Assembly: GCA_025084515.1 (NCBI GenBank)
Contig: JAJAGP010000285.1
Span: 1 to 64,000 of the forward strand
From: Ancistrus triradiatus
Taxonomy: Eukaryota; Chordata; Actinopteri; Siluriformes; Loricariidae
Length of the DNA stretch: 64,000 bases
Reading direction: 5' to 3'
In this document: positions 24,889 through 36,250 of the stretch, in pieces
Layout: every line of letters begins with the position of its first letter
How positions within the stretch are numbered: the stretch's first letter is position 1
Made by a program: the position numbers and the translations under genes
The notes under the pieces: generated by a model
Told to the model about the DNA's origin: nothing
Databases searched by the model: none
The model's input: only the letters and a program-made list of their open reading frames with translations

Positions 24889-26690
24889 ATACATTTTAAA
24901 TTCTCGTAATACCATGAATTTGAAGTGGACAAACACATTGTTAATTTGGAATTGAACATCTCTCTCCATTTTGTATATATGAGAGGAATATTTGTGACTT
25001 GATAAGTAGTAAGAACGGTCCACTACCCATTTTGTTATCAGTCGTTTTATAGAGAATCAGGTCCTTGATCAGGTGAAATGTGATGAAATCAGTGATCTTT
25101 CAAATGTATTTGTTATTTTTGTTAATTGATTCGGCACAGTTTCTAACTGTTAAACCTACGTACGGATCCACGCTATTTTGCTTTCAGCGTAGTCTTTGGA
25201 GTGCTTCCATTTAAGGCACAGGACAGGTTTGAGGTTTCCACCAGACATAGCAATCTTGACTATATCTATTGTGCATAGTAACCTTTGTTTAAAACCAATA
25301 CCAGTTCCTTATAACAGTTGATTATTATTGTCACCCGCTCCTGTTTGTTACTGTTTTGCCAAATAATGTATTCTAAAATGCCGCCCACTCTAGGCTATTA
25401 CTGGTGAGCTGATATGGCAAACAGAATAATGTGTCAGCATTTTCAGTGCAAGTAATTAAATCATAAGAATATGGTTTTCTCCATTAAGGCAGCTCTTTTT
25501 AAATCGTTCACAATTCAAATTTATGTCATCCAGTGCTACCATGAAACAACAATAACATTCTCATAAAGACGCCACACACTAGCAACCCTAAGAAGGTGTA
25601 TCAACAACAAAATATTCCACATTAAGCAGTTTATTGCACAAGCATCCAGCAGTACTTCAGGAGCATGTTGGTTAAAGACATGATTAACGTGTTAAAGGAA
25701 CTGATGCAGCTCATGTATCGATCACTCAATTCAATTTGAACATCAATCTCCTGCTGAAAGAGGACTGGTAACGTCTGTCTGAGAGTCTTTACAGGAAGTG
25801 CAATCAATCAGACTTCACCTTTAATCAGACGCATTATCCTCCATTAGCCTAATAACATACCGATTCAGTTACAACTACAAGCTTCAAGAACTGAAATGAT
25901 CTTCATCCACTCTGCTTGACACTAAACCTCAAAGGCTTCAGAAGATCAGAAGTAGGTGCTTCAGACGTGATGGACCGAGGAGGGTCTGAAATTTGGCACC
26001 AGTCTCATCAAACATATTGTTCTCATCAAACTAACTTTTCCAAACCATTACACAAAACGTAATGTATTCTGATGAAATAGTGTCACCTTGTGGATTTACA
26101 CTAAACTAAAATCAAACAAATTTCATCCCACACATTGATGAAACTGCACACTTGAGACAAATGAAATATCTAAAATATATAATGTGTGTAATTTGAGAAT
26201 AATTCATAAAATACATGGACATATTACGCTACAATTCAGAGTGACTACGAGTAATTAAATCTGAAAATAACTCTTAATTTCATTATTTCAGGATTGCAGA
26301 TTTAGCTACCAAACTAGTACACACACTTTTATTTCCCAACACACACGTCTAATTGGAAGAATCAGCACTCACAACAAAATGTCTGGGTGTCTGATGTTGT
26401 GTAGCCTGAGGGAAGACATTAATGCCCAATCTAAGAGATGAGAGAGAGAGACAGAGAGAGAGATGGTTGTGAGTGCTAATTACAAGGCAGTGTTTTATTC
26501 TGCAGGGTATGAGTGTGTGATAAAGAGTGTGTGTTTGCATGTGTGTCTGTGTGAGAAACTGAGTGCGTTTGTGTAGATCTGGGTGGAGGGGTGATAGAGG
26601 AGAGGGACGTGTGAGAGGATAACGACCCCCTGTAGAGAGGTAATTACTGCCTGCCTCTCTCCAGTCCCGTCAGGTGAGGAACTCATCACA
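24889..26690. other. No gene recognised (1.8 kb)
   Basis: AT-rich sequence with short frames only. I see no repeat family, no convincing exon and no RNA gene. The segment 25600-26040 is free of obvious TE sequence and would be worth a conservation check. Confidence 0.4.
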
Positions 26691-26716
26691 CACTCACTCT
26701 CTCTCTCTCTCTCTCA

Positions 26717-26752
<36 letters not shown>

Positions 26753-26764
26753 TACACATACACA

Positions 26765-26810
<46 letters not shown>
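26691..26810 (+). repeat. Compound CT/CA/CT microsatellite
   Basis: CT runs flank a CA run over about 120 bp. Confidence 0.95.
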
Positions 26811-26813
<3 letters not shown>

Positions 26814-27353
26814 GGGTGATGTTGAGGTTTTACTGCAGTGCAGAGTGACACCAGAATTTCCTGAATTAAATCGAAACAGATTTTACTCCTACAAATAAAA
26901 CCTGACCCTGCAATTTTAAGTAATTGCAAGATCTAAACCTCACTGTGTGCCCACATCATACCCAGTTATTACTTCCAGTACCAAAAACACCAGTTGCAAT
27001 ACCCAAAGCCTCAATTTCAGTACTATAGATCCAGTTCAACCAAAACTCCAGAGTTCCAGTATCAAAGTTCCAGTTCCAAAACCAATGATTCAGCATTACG
27101 GTACCAATTATGTACCAAAGATATCAGTTCCAGTACTGAAGATCCATTACAAATATCTGAAGGCCCAGCTCAAGCCCCACTGATCCTGTACAAGGTTCCA
27201 CTACCACAAGCTCAGAATTCCAGCCTCAAATGTGCCAGTTCCAGTACCAAAAGCCACAGTTCAAATAACAAAGCTAAAATCTATATTTTGATATTAAAGG
27301 CATCAGCCACAGCACAGAATATCCAGTACAAGTATCAACAGCCCTAGTTTCAG

Positions 27354-27760
27354 TTAGGGGTGGGGGAAAATATCGATATGGTGATATATTGTATCATTCC
27401 TTTTGAGAAACGTTAAGTATGCATTGGTGCCAAATATCGATATTTTTATTTATACATGCAGGCGCTCTAAACGGACTCTTTCTAATTGGACTCTTTCTCC
27501 AATTTGACGAAATAATTTGATGCAATAATTTATGACAGCACTTGATGGCGCTAATGAATAGTGGTGAAGTTGGTAAACATTGAAATGTTTCCAGGTTTGC
27601 ACAAAACAGGTCGGTTATGTTTGTTAAGCACTGAAATGTGTATTAAAAAAAAAACAAAAAAAAAACTATTTGGTTAATTTTTGAAAATTTTTTGGTTAAT
27701 TTTCTTTTTTTAATTAATTCATTTGAGGTTTTTTCCTGTAAGCTTAAATGTACAGGGTTT
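27354..27760. mobile_element. hAT-like terminus fragment
   Basis: The left edge taggggtgggggaaaatatc followed by gatatggtgatatattgtat resembles the family D terminus. The right end is not defined. Confidence 0.4.
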
Positions 27761-27858
27761 GAAAAGATTTGACTCAAGCAAGATTTTATGTGCCTTTAGT
27801 CCTTTTAACCCCAGAACTGTTCTGCTTTCTGTCTGTTAGCTATTTTACAGTCGAAAGA

Positions 27859-27860
<2 letters not shown>

Positions 27861-27935
<75 letters not shown>
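27861..27935 (+). repeat. Compound (CT)n(CA)n microsatellite
   Basis: A CT run passes directly into a CA run. Confidence 0.95.
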
Positions 27936-27937
<2 letters not shown>

Positions 27938-28287
27938 TGAACAAGTTGCAGTCAGTGTATGTGTGTTAATGTACCAAAGTACCAAAGATTCATTACAAGT
28001 ATCAGAAGTTACAGTTCCTGAGAATTCCAGTATCAAACCTGTCAGCTCTAGTACCAAAAGTTTGTTTGTTTGTTTGTTCATTTGTTTATTTAGTTCATTT
28101 AACATCGCTCTTCCACATCAAAGAGTACCAAATCAGTTTGGTACTAAAGGGTCCAGTTATAGTAGTACAACATGACAATATCAGTATATCAGTAATCACC
28201 TTCAGTATCAAAGATCACAACGTTCACAACAGTCCAATAGAAGTACAACAGTTTCAGTATCAGAGGTATCGGTTTCATTTACTATAA

Positions 28288-28846
28288 TACAGTGGGGCAA
28301 AAAAGCATTTAGTCAGCCACTGATTGTGCAAGTTCTCCTACTTAGAAAGATGAGAGAGGTCTGTAATTTTCATCATAGGTACAGTTCAACTATGAGAGAC
28401 AAAATGAGAAAAAAATCCAGGAAATCATATTGTAGGATATTTAAAGAATTTAATTGTAAATTATGGTAGAAAATTATATTTGGTCAAGTTCATTCAATGC
28501 TTATGTAACATGACCTTTGTTGGCAATGACAGAGGTCAAATGTTTCCTGTAAGTCTTCACCAGATTTGCACACACTGTAGCTGGTATTTTGGCCCATTCC
28601 TCCATGCAGATCTCCTCTAGAGCAGTGATGTTTTGGGGCAACATGGACTTTCAACTCCCTCCACACATTTTCCATGGGGTTTAGGTCTGGAGACTGGCTA
28701 GGCCACTCAGGACCTCGAAATGCTTTTTACGGAACCACTTATGAATATTATGAAACTGATGTAATGAAAATTACAGACCTCTCATCTTTCTAAGTAGGAG
28801 AACTTGTACAATCAGTTGATAGCTAAATACTTTTTGTCCCACTGTA
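28288..28846 (-). mobile_element. Internally deleted Tc1 derivative (family T3, MITE-like)
   Basis: Both termini are kept (tacagtggggcaaaaaagca left, tttgtcccactgta right). Only 559 bp remain of an element of roughly 1.6 kb, and most of the transposase is lost. It is a non-autonomous derivative of the family seen at 31156-32336 and 48463-49752, and sits inside array P1. Confidence 0.8.
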
Positions 28847-29190
28847 CATGTAGCAATTACAGTACCAAAGACCAAGCGCAATTATTCCAGTTCCTAATAT
28901 CTCAGTTGCAACAGGTAAAATATATCAATACCAAGCTGTTTCTTACTTCCAGTCCACCAGTACATGTATGAAAAGGTTCGGTGTCAAAGAACTCAGTTCC
29001 ACTACCAGAAGCCCCAAATTGAAGTGCTAAAGCTTTAAGTTCCAGCTACAAACCCTCAGGGTTCTTTTATTAGGTAATTGTTTCAGTACCAGAGATCCAG
29101 ATCTAGTAGCAAAAAGTCAGCATTTCAATATTAGATGCAGTATTTGAAGTACAAAAGGTCCCAGTTCCAGTACAGAATGCAGGGCTTCAA

Positions 29191-30270
29191 AAACATTTTC
29201 TTTTAACTGTATATAGACAGATCGGTGAGGGATGAATTTTGAAGCTTACAGTTACATCTTAAACACATACACCTGTCTCACTATACTTGTGAGGATTTTC
29301 TATTGACTTAATGATTTGGATACTGTAGCTAATTAACACTTCACCCTAACCTTAACCTCAGTAACCTAATGCAAATCTTTTGGTTCATTTGGTTTTTTAA
29401 TTAAAAATAAAAACTGAAGTTTTTGTAAAAAAGCAATTAAAGAAGTTAGAACCAGCAAAACGGGTCTTGCAAGTCAACACTGCCAGGTTTTACTATCATC
29501 GTAAGGACATTTGGTCGTCACAGGTACAGCAAGACAAGACACGCAGACGCAGACGAACACACAAGATAGCGATGCTACACAAGCTTCCAGCAGACTCAGA
29601 TTTGATCAATGTGAGCTCACACTGCCCCCTGGTGGCTAAATCACACACTGATTTTTGATTAATATGAAATTTGAAAACACAGCAAATCTCTCAGGTGTAT
29701 TTATCAGCTCTGGTCACGTCTGTAAGACAGGCGTGAACAAATCATGGCACAAATGAGGCAACCAGACATGCGAAAACTAGATATGAGAAAATTTTCTGAA
29801 CGCTTAAATGCTAACAAATTAGCCCCATTCACCAACTTAAGAAACCCACTTATGCAGTTTTTACAAAGATTCTGACATTCACCAACGTTTTACTATTTGG
29901 GATTTATTCTTAGGTAAGAACAGAAATCTGTGCAGACTCAAAAGCACATTTATGCACATTAATTTGAATGTTGACATGTTTGAGCAAAATAACTGGTTAA
30001 TGCGTCTTCAATTCTGCAGTTATAAAATATTATGGGAAATTACAAATTATAAATAACAGTTTTTATCAATTACAATATTTGTAATAATTATCGTCATTAT
30101 TGTACAAAACATAAATAATAAAGTGTAATAAACACTACACCAACAACAATTCATATCGGTTATGTTGCAGACAATATTATCCAATATTCAGTCATTGATC
30201 ACACTACTGTATTAATAGGCAGAAAGCAGGTCTATTTCTGCACCCTTGGCCTGCTTACACAATGGCAAAT
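29191..30270. other. No gene recognised (1.1 kb)
   Basis: AT-rich sequence with a short frame at 29467-29658 that has no recognisable domain. Confidence 0.4.
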
Positions 30271-30580
30271 ATACTGCTGCTTTAAGATCTTGCAGATCAC
30301 GCCCTGAGGAGGGAACTCGCCTTCCAGGACCACATAGATCTATTTGCAGAGAGTGATGAGTACTTCTTGGCATGCTTTAGGCTCTCAAGAGGTGTCCTCA
30401 TGGATTTTTGCAATACTTTGAACCCAGCACTATGGAGCCATATCAGATGGTCTAACCTTGTACCACCACACATGCAGGTACTCTCCACCTTGGGCTTTTT
30501 AGCCACTGGAACATTTCAGAAGAAGACAGGAGCCAGTGTGGGCATATCACAGGCACCCATCTGGCCATACAACTGGATGT
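30270..30580 (+). pseudogene. PIF/Harbinger transposase N-terminal fragment
   Basis: The + strand reads ALRRELAFQDHIDLF, then CFRLSRGVLMDFCNTLNPAL and LSTLGFLATGTFQ. This is the HARBI1-like N-terminal pattern (RFSRE/RLSRG ... LRFLATGTFQ). The catalytic DDE part is absent; a MITE lies immediately downstream. Confidence 0.75.
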
Positions 30581-30584
30581 ATAA

Positions 30585-31153
30585 GACAGTGGTAACTCGT
30601 TTCTTGTCATTAATTCGAACCAGGAGAATTGTCGAGAACTGAAAACGATGAGTATCAAGGAAATTTTTCCCACAAGGAATAATGTAAATTGAATTAATCT
30701 GGTCCAGACCCCCCAAAAAATCCACACTGTATAAGGTATTATATACATTAATGGAGTTGTATTAAAACACTTACATTACCCTACAGTTGACCAAAATCAT
30801 TAACACAAAGCTTATTTTATAATAAAGTGTCATTTAATGAGTAATGGGTGAAAGTGAAAAAAAAATCTTCTTGGTGAACTCAGTGCACTAGCATAGCTGC
30901 TAAGCTAACTGTAGCTGTGTTCTGGAGGATACAGTTCCCATGGAGCCATGGAGACATATTTGCACTAAGAATGCAGTACCATACTGTACACTGTACAAAA
31001 AAATAAAGAAAAACAGCAGAGAAATAGTAGTAAAATAGCACAGATCTTATATGAGAGCTATTGTCAACGACGAGGACAAATTTTTCTAGTCAAAATACAC
31101 CGAGAAACGAATCTGATGAGTTCCAAGGTGGTCGAGAACTGAGGTACCACTGT
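30585..31153. mobile_element. MITE family E, opposite orientation to 24147-24888
   Basis: Termini acagtggtaactcgtttctt and gagaactgaggtaccactgt are inverted. It is the reverse complement of much of the copy at 24147. Confidence 0.6.
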
Positions 31154-31155
31154 GT

Positions 31156-32336
31156 TATAAAATTGACCTACACAGCTCCCAGTCAAGAGAGAATTCTACA
31201 CTTTTGTTGGTCTTTCCAACATCATCACGAGTGGTGTGTTTGGGATCATTGTCATGCTGGAAGACCCAGCCATGTTCCATCTTCAATGCTCTCACTGATG
31301 GAAGGAGGTTTTGGCTTAAAATCTCACAATACATGGCCCCGTTCATTCTACCCTTAACACAGATCAGTCGTCCTGTCCCCTATGCAGAAAAACAGCCCCA
31401 AAGCATGATGTTTCCACTCCCATGCTTCACAGTAGATATGGTGTTCTTGTTATGCAACTCAGCATTCTTTTTCCTCCAAACATGACAAGTTCAGTTTTTA
31501 CCAAAAAGTTTAATCTGACTACAAGATATTCTCCCAATCTTCTTCTGGATCATCCATATGCTCTCTGGCAAACTTCAGATGGGCCTGGACATGTACTGGC
31601 TTAAGCAGGGGGACACGCCTGGCACTGTAGGATCTGAGTCCCTCTCGGCGTAGTGTGTTACTGATGGTAGCCTTTGTTACTTTGGTTCCCAGCTCTCTGC
31701 AGGTCATTTCATCAGGTCCCTCCATGTAGTTCTGGGGGGTTTTTGCGCACCGTTCTCATGATCATTTTGACCCCACGGGAGATGAGATCGTGCGTGGAGC
31801 CCCAGATCGAGGGAGATTATCAGTGGTCTTGTATGTCTTACAATTGCTCCCACAGTTGATTTATTCACACCAACCTGCTTGCCTATTTTTAGATTCACAC
31901 TTCCCAGCCTGCTGCAGGTCTACAATTTTCTTCCTGGTGTCCTTTCGGCAGCTCTTTGGTCTTGGCCATGGTTGAGTTTGGAGTCTGACTGTTGAGGCTG
32001 TGGACAGGTGTCTTATAATACAGATAACGAGGGTCAAACAGGTGCCATTAATACAGGCAGTGGTTGGAGGACAGAAGAGCTTCTTAAAGAAGAAGTTACA
32101 GGTTTGTGAGAGCCAGAAATCTTGCTTGTTTGTGGGTAACCAAATACTTATTTTCCACCATGATTTACAGCTAAATTCTTTAAAAATCCTACAATGTGAT
32201 TTCCTGGATTTTTTTCTCATTTTGTCTCTCATAGTTGAAGTGTACCTATGATGAAAATTACAGACCTCTCTCATCTTTCTAAGTCGGAGAACTTGCACAA
32301 TCAGTGATTGACTAAATACTTTTTTGCCCCACTGTA
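31156..32336 (-). pseudogene. Sleeping Beauty-type Tc1 transposon, truncated (family T3)
   Basis: The right end tttttgccccactgta is intact and the left end is cut. - strand frames keep VGVNKSTVGAIVRHT (HTH region), REGLRSYSARRVPLLKPVHV, and VFQHDNDPKHT (second catalytic Asp). Stops and shifts separate them. Full-length proteins of this type are about 340 residues. Confidence 0.88.
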
Positions 32337-33130
32337 TACCAAGAAAAAGGCACAATCATAAAGTACAACAGCAACAACCATGACACGAAGGAAAGTTGTC
32401 ACATCATGACACAAAAAAGTCTATAAGTACAAACTGTCCGACTATTACTCAATTACAACACACAAAATCCATAATGCGTATGACAATCATGTCACAAACA
32501 ACAAACGTGCCAGTTCCATAAAATGTACCTCCACAAAGTTCAAAACACAAACGCATCACAAAACGTTATATAACACAAAACTGTCCCAGCACCACACAAA
32601 ATGTTCATAATAGACAAGTAACACCCATAGCACAAGCTGACATATATAACACAAAAGGTCAATAACACAAAACTCATGAACCATATCACAAAAAAGAACT
32701 CATAAAGAAGTCATATGTGATTTAAGTCATTTTCCATGTTACATCAATAACACAAGAATATCAGTGCCACAATGTGCAGGTGTACCTCCCTAGCACAAAC
32801 TCACATCTATAACTCAAAAAGTACATAATACTAGGTGTAATGTGTATATGGCAAACAGGTCTACCACACAAAAATGTCACACTTTTAAACTGAATGTACC
32901 AATATAATTTCATAAAAGGTCATAACAAACAAGTTAAGTCTGTAACACAGCAAAGTAACAAAGATGTTACATAATTTCACAAATTATATGATATATAGGC
33001 TAATGCAAAGTGGACTTCCATAACACTTCCCTAAAACCAAAACGCACATAACACAAAAACGTCGCATCAAAAAACACAAATTTATAGTGCAGTGTCACAT
33101 TCAGAACACCAACTAACTTAAACACAATCT
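32337..33130 (+). repeat. Degenerate array P2, core cataacacaaaa
   Basis: Words such as ataacacaaaa, tcataacaca and catcacaaaa recur roughly every 20-40 bp for 800 bp, with high divergence. There is no coding potential. Confidence 0.6.
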
Positions 33131-33410
33131 GGTTCATAACCTCCCTGTAACAGGCTACTGTAATTTCTCAAACAACACCAACAAATAAATGAATAATTAA
33201 ATACATAAACATAAAACCTGTGAATTTGCTTGGTTCATTAAAGTATTGTTACATAATTACACAGTGAACAAAAAACATGGTCTTAGACATAAACACCAAG
33301 ATCTTTATTCTAATATAAAATCAGATCTTTTTGGATTAATAAAAAACTAGCCCCAGTCTGCCAGCAGCTGTATTGTATGTTTAAATATTATAATCTAAAT
33401 AGCCACTTAC

Positions 33411-33640
33411 CATCGCACGTGCTGTCTGCTCACCTTGAATTCACCTGAGCATCGTCATGCAGCACCTCCGCAAACGGTGACGAAATGAAATATGTCGCAA
33501 ATAAAACTCAGAGTAACCGCGTAAACTTCATCTCGAGCAGCTCCGGAAGCACTGACATGCCCTAACATGACCACACTGCACTTCCACATCGTCACCACGC
33601 GGGGCAGTGCGCTCACACGTTACATACTGAACACGATATA
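33411..33640 (-). promoter_or_regulatory. CpG-rich patch with - strand splice donor: candidate divergent first exon
   Basis: About 13 CpGs in roughly 200 bp stand out from the CpG-poor surroundings. On the - strand the patch ends gcgatg|gtaagtgg, a strong donor (GT at 33410-33409), with a second possible donor gtgagc just upstream. An E-box CACGTG lies at 33416-33421. No coding exon was found further left, so it would be a non-coding first exon or a lone promoter. Confidence 0.35.
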
Positions 33641-33689
33641 GTAAATAACACTCCATATGGTATTTTTCAGTGGCATATATGCATTTCTT

Positions 33690-34620
33690 GAAACAGTAAT
33701 CCCATTCTCAGCACTCTCAGTGCAATTTCTACAACCGTAGAAGCATTTCTCAGCACTGTCCAAAAGAAACTTAAACACTCTGAACAGCTACATGCATCAT
33801 GGCACACAAAGTCAGTAAATCACTACAACACTGTCACCAAATGGAAAGGATTCTTTGATCTTTGCGAAAATGCTGATGTATTAACTGCTGAATATCAGAA
33901 CTGGGCTGACTATATTGTGTTGCCCATAACAAAGTATTGTCCCATAAAACCACAATATGGATGTAAACAGTTTTCATGTCTGTCTGACAGGTAATCATGG
34001 TACATCTAGTACCATGGGATGCCACCCCCTGCAGTCCTCAGCTATGATGTCCCCACAACTAGCATGCATAGCCTAAAGTAATGATATCCAATTATGAGGC
34101 TAGAGATCATACACCTTCCACCTCAACAGTGGAATTCCAACAGTGAGGAATGGTGACTATGTTGGCAGGAGCTCCACTGATAATCATGTGTGGGCATCAA
34201 TCCATTCGCTGACAAGATTAGAGTGGTCAAACCTGACATTATCTCAAAATACCCCAGAGTCTGGCAAATCAGGTCTCATCATTCTCCTTTCATTCTGAGT
34301 TATGACAGCAGTATAAGCAACCCCCACTAAATTATGAAGTTCTTTGTTGTAGGGGCCAATAGTTGGAAGATGGTGGATGACACCAATTTCTGAGACCACA
34401 GCATTCATTCTGTTGCCTTCACGTTGGCCTGGCATGTCCATAGTGGATTATCGACCCATGATGTTCCTGCCACAAAGTCTGCCTTTGTTGAAATTGAATC
34501 TGGCCTCATCCACATATTCAAATTTGTGTGGGATTTCACTTCTCTAGCTCCATCACTCTGCAAACCACACAAATACAAGCATTCAAATAAAAGTAAACAC
34601 ACAAAGAAATATAGGATTCC
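33690..34620 (-). pseudogene. IS630/Tc1-mariner-type transposase relic (family T4)
   Basis: The - strand encodes MDMPGQREGNRMNAVVSEIG then VIHHLPTIGPYN, the central block of a fish IS630-like DDE transposase (VPGQRGGN ... IGPYN). Before it comes NMWMRPDSISTKADFV with other remnants. Stops interrupt it throughout. Confidence 0.65.
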
Positions 34621-34629
34621 TTTACTGTA

Positions 34630-34930
34630 GCATGAATACAATGGCAGTATACGTACACTCACCAGGCTACTTCATTAGGTACACCATCCTAGTATCGGGT
34701 CCATATCCAGTATCGGGTTTTGGTCCATATTGGCATGATAGCATCATGCAGTTGCTGCAGATTTGTCAGCTGCACATCCATGATGCGAATGGATCCCATT
34801 CCACCGCATCCCAAAGATGCTCTATTGGCTTGAGATCTGGCGACTGTGGGGCTATTTGAGTACAGTGAACTCATTGTCATTTTCAAGAAACCAGTTTGAC
34901 ATGATTTGAGACATGCCATATAGAAGATGG
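34630..34930 (-). mobile_element. Fragment of the 'ttcattaggtacacc' repeat family
   Basis: It starts gtacactcaccaggctactt and cattaggtacacc, the familiar terminus of a widespread fish repeat. The interior includes ccaccgcatcccaaagatgc and ctattggcttgagatctggc, like the 3' DDE coding part of a mariner-type element. Confidence 0.55.
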
Positions 34931-35036
34931 TACACTGTAGTCATAAAGTGATGGACATGGTCAGCAACTATACTCAGGTAGGCAGAGAAATTTAAATGAA
35001 GCATTAAGGCACCGAAAGAGTGCCAAGAAATATCCT

Positions 35037-35038
<2 letters not shown>

Positions 35039-35084
<46 letters not shown>
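35039..35084 (+). repeat. (CA)n microsatellite
   Basis: About 23 CA units. Confidence 0.95.
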
Positions 35085-35085
<1 letters not shown>

Positions 35086-35339
35086 ATTACACCACCCACA
35101 ACAGAAGCCTGAATTCTCACCAACACTGTGCACTGGAACCCTTTAATATTGATATGTGCTTGCGGTTCTACTTTAACAACTTATACTTGTAGACTTGTGG
35201 GATGGGGCCATGAAGAGCTGTATGCATTTGGTTTTCACTTGCTGGAGACTTATAGGGGAAGTCAGTCACAGGACTCATATGGGACTTATAGGTTTTTTGC
35301 ATCAGTACAAACACAATGGTTGTTGTACATAGTAGTTTA

Positions 35340-35952
35340 CATATTAAGGTGTGCAAAGGTACAGGATTGCTGTTGTCGCATTTTTTGTTTCACAGATCTC
35401 TACACATTCTCAGGTCAGGACTGCAGGTAGGCCAGTCCAGTACCCTCTTCTTATGCAGCCATGCCTTTGTAATGTGCACAGCATGTGGTTTTGCATTGTC
35501 TTGTTGGAAACAAATCTACATCTTTTCTGCATTAATGCTGCCATCACAGAAGTGTAAATGACCTTTGCCAAGGCCAATAACACAACCCCATACCATGGCA
35601 GACCCTGGCTTGGACTTTCCTCGTAAAAAGATCTGGTCTGACCACAATACACGTTTGCACTGTGTGATGGTCCCAAGGTGCCTCTGACCCGAGAGAAGTC
35701 GACGTCGCTTCTGGACATGGTTAAACTAAATACATGCGCACTAAAGATTTAAATGACATTTGTGAATGAAACTCTGTATTGTAGTGTTTGACAAAGTTTG
35801 ATATAGTACTCACTTGACCATGTGGCTATATCATCTATTGATGAATGATGGTTCTTGATGTAGTGCTGTCTGAAGAATCAGAGACCACAAGCAAGTCTTC
35901 AGTTTAGGCTTGTGCCTAAATTTCTACCGAAATTTTCTGATTTTGGGTTGTA
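35340..35952 (-). pseudogene. Tc1 family T2 fragment
   Basis: It keeps caggtcaggactgcaggtag and gccatcacagaagtgtaaat (DDE region, reverse) and the right terminus tctgattttgggttgta. The middle is deleted. Confidence 0.7.
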
Positions 35953-35970
35953 TAATATTCTTAAATAGTC

Positions 35971-36022
35971 TTATATATATATATATATATATGTATATGT
36001 GTATATATGTATATATATACAC

Positions 36023-36086
<64 letters not shown>

Positions 36087-36125
36087 GTATATATATAATA
36101 TATATATATATATTTATATATAAAT
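35971..36125. repeat. (TA)n tract, self-complementary
   Basis: About 150 bp of nearly pure TA with GTA/CAC interruptions near 35995-36028 that form a short palindrome. It is likely to form cruciforms and to be hard to assemble. Confidence 0.9.
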
Positions 36126-36160
36126 AAGGACTGAATTGAATATAATATTGAATATAATAT

Positions 36161-36177
36161 TCTCTCTCTCTCTCACT

Positions 36178-36241
<64 letters not shown>

Positions 36242-36250
36242 GCTCTCTCA
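36161..36250 (+). repeat. (CT)n microsatellite, interrupted
   Basis: CT units with CA, CC and CG interruptions. Confidence 0.95.

Larger units (their letters stand above)
26960..29190 (+). repeat. Degenerate array P1, core ccagttccagtaccaaag
   Basis: The core recurs irregularly, about every 20-30 bp, in three blocks: 26960-27350, 27965-28285 and 28850-29190. The breaks hold a hAT-like fragment, a CT/CA tract and a Tc1 derivative. Open frames in it (for example 26994-27347) reflect low complexity rather than a gene. Confidence 0.7.

Noticed and set aside
26994..27347. 117-codon Ser/Gln/Thr-rich open frame as a gene
   Set aside because: Low-complexity translation of array P1.
31861..32355. 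164-codon - strand open frame
   Set aside because: It reads across a Tc1 terminal repeat and the 5' transposase region in a mixture of frames; a shadow of the T3 element.
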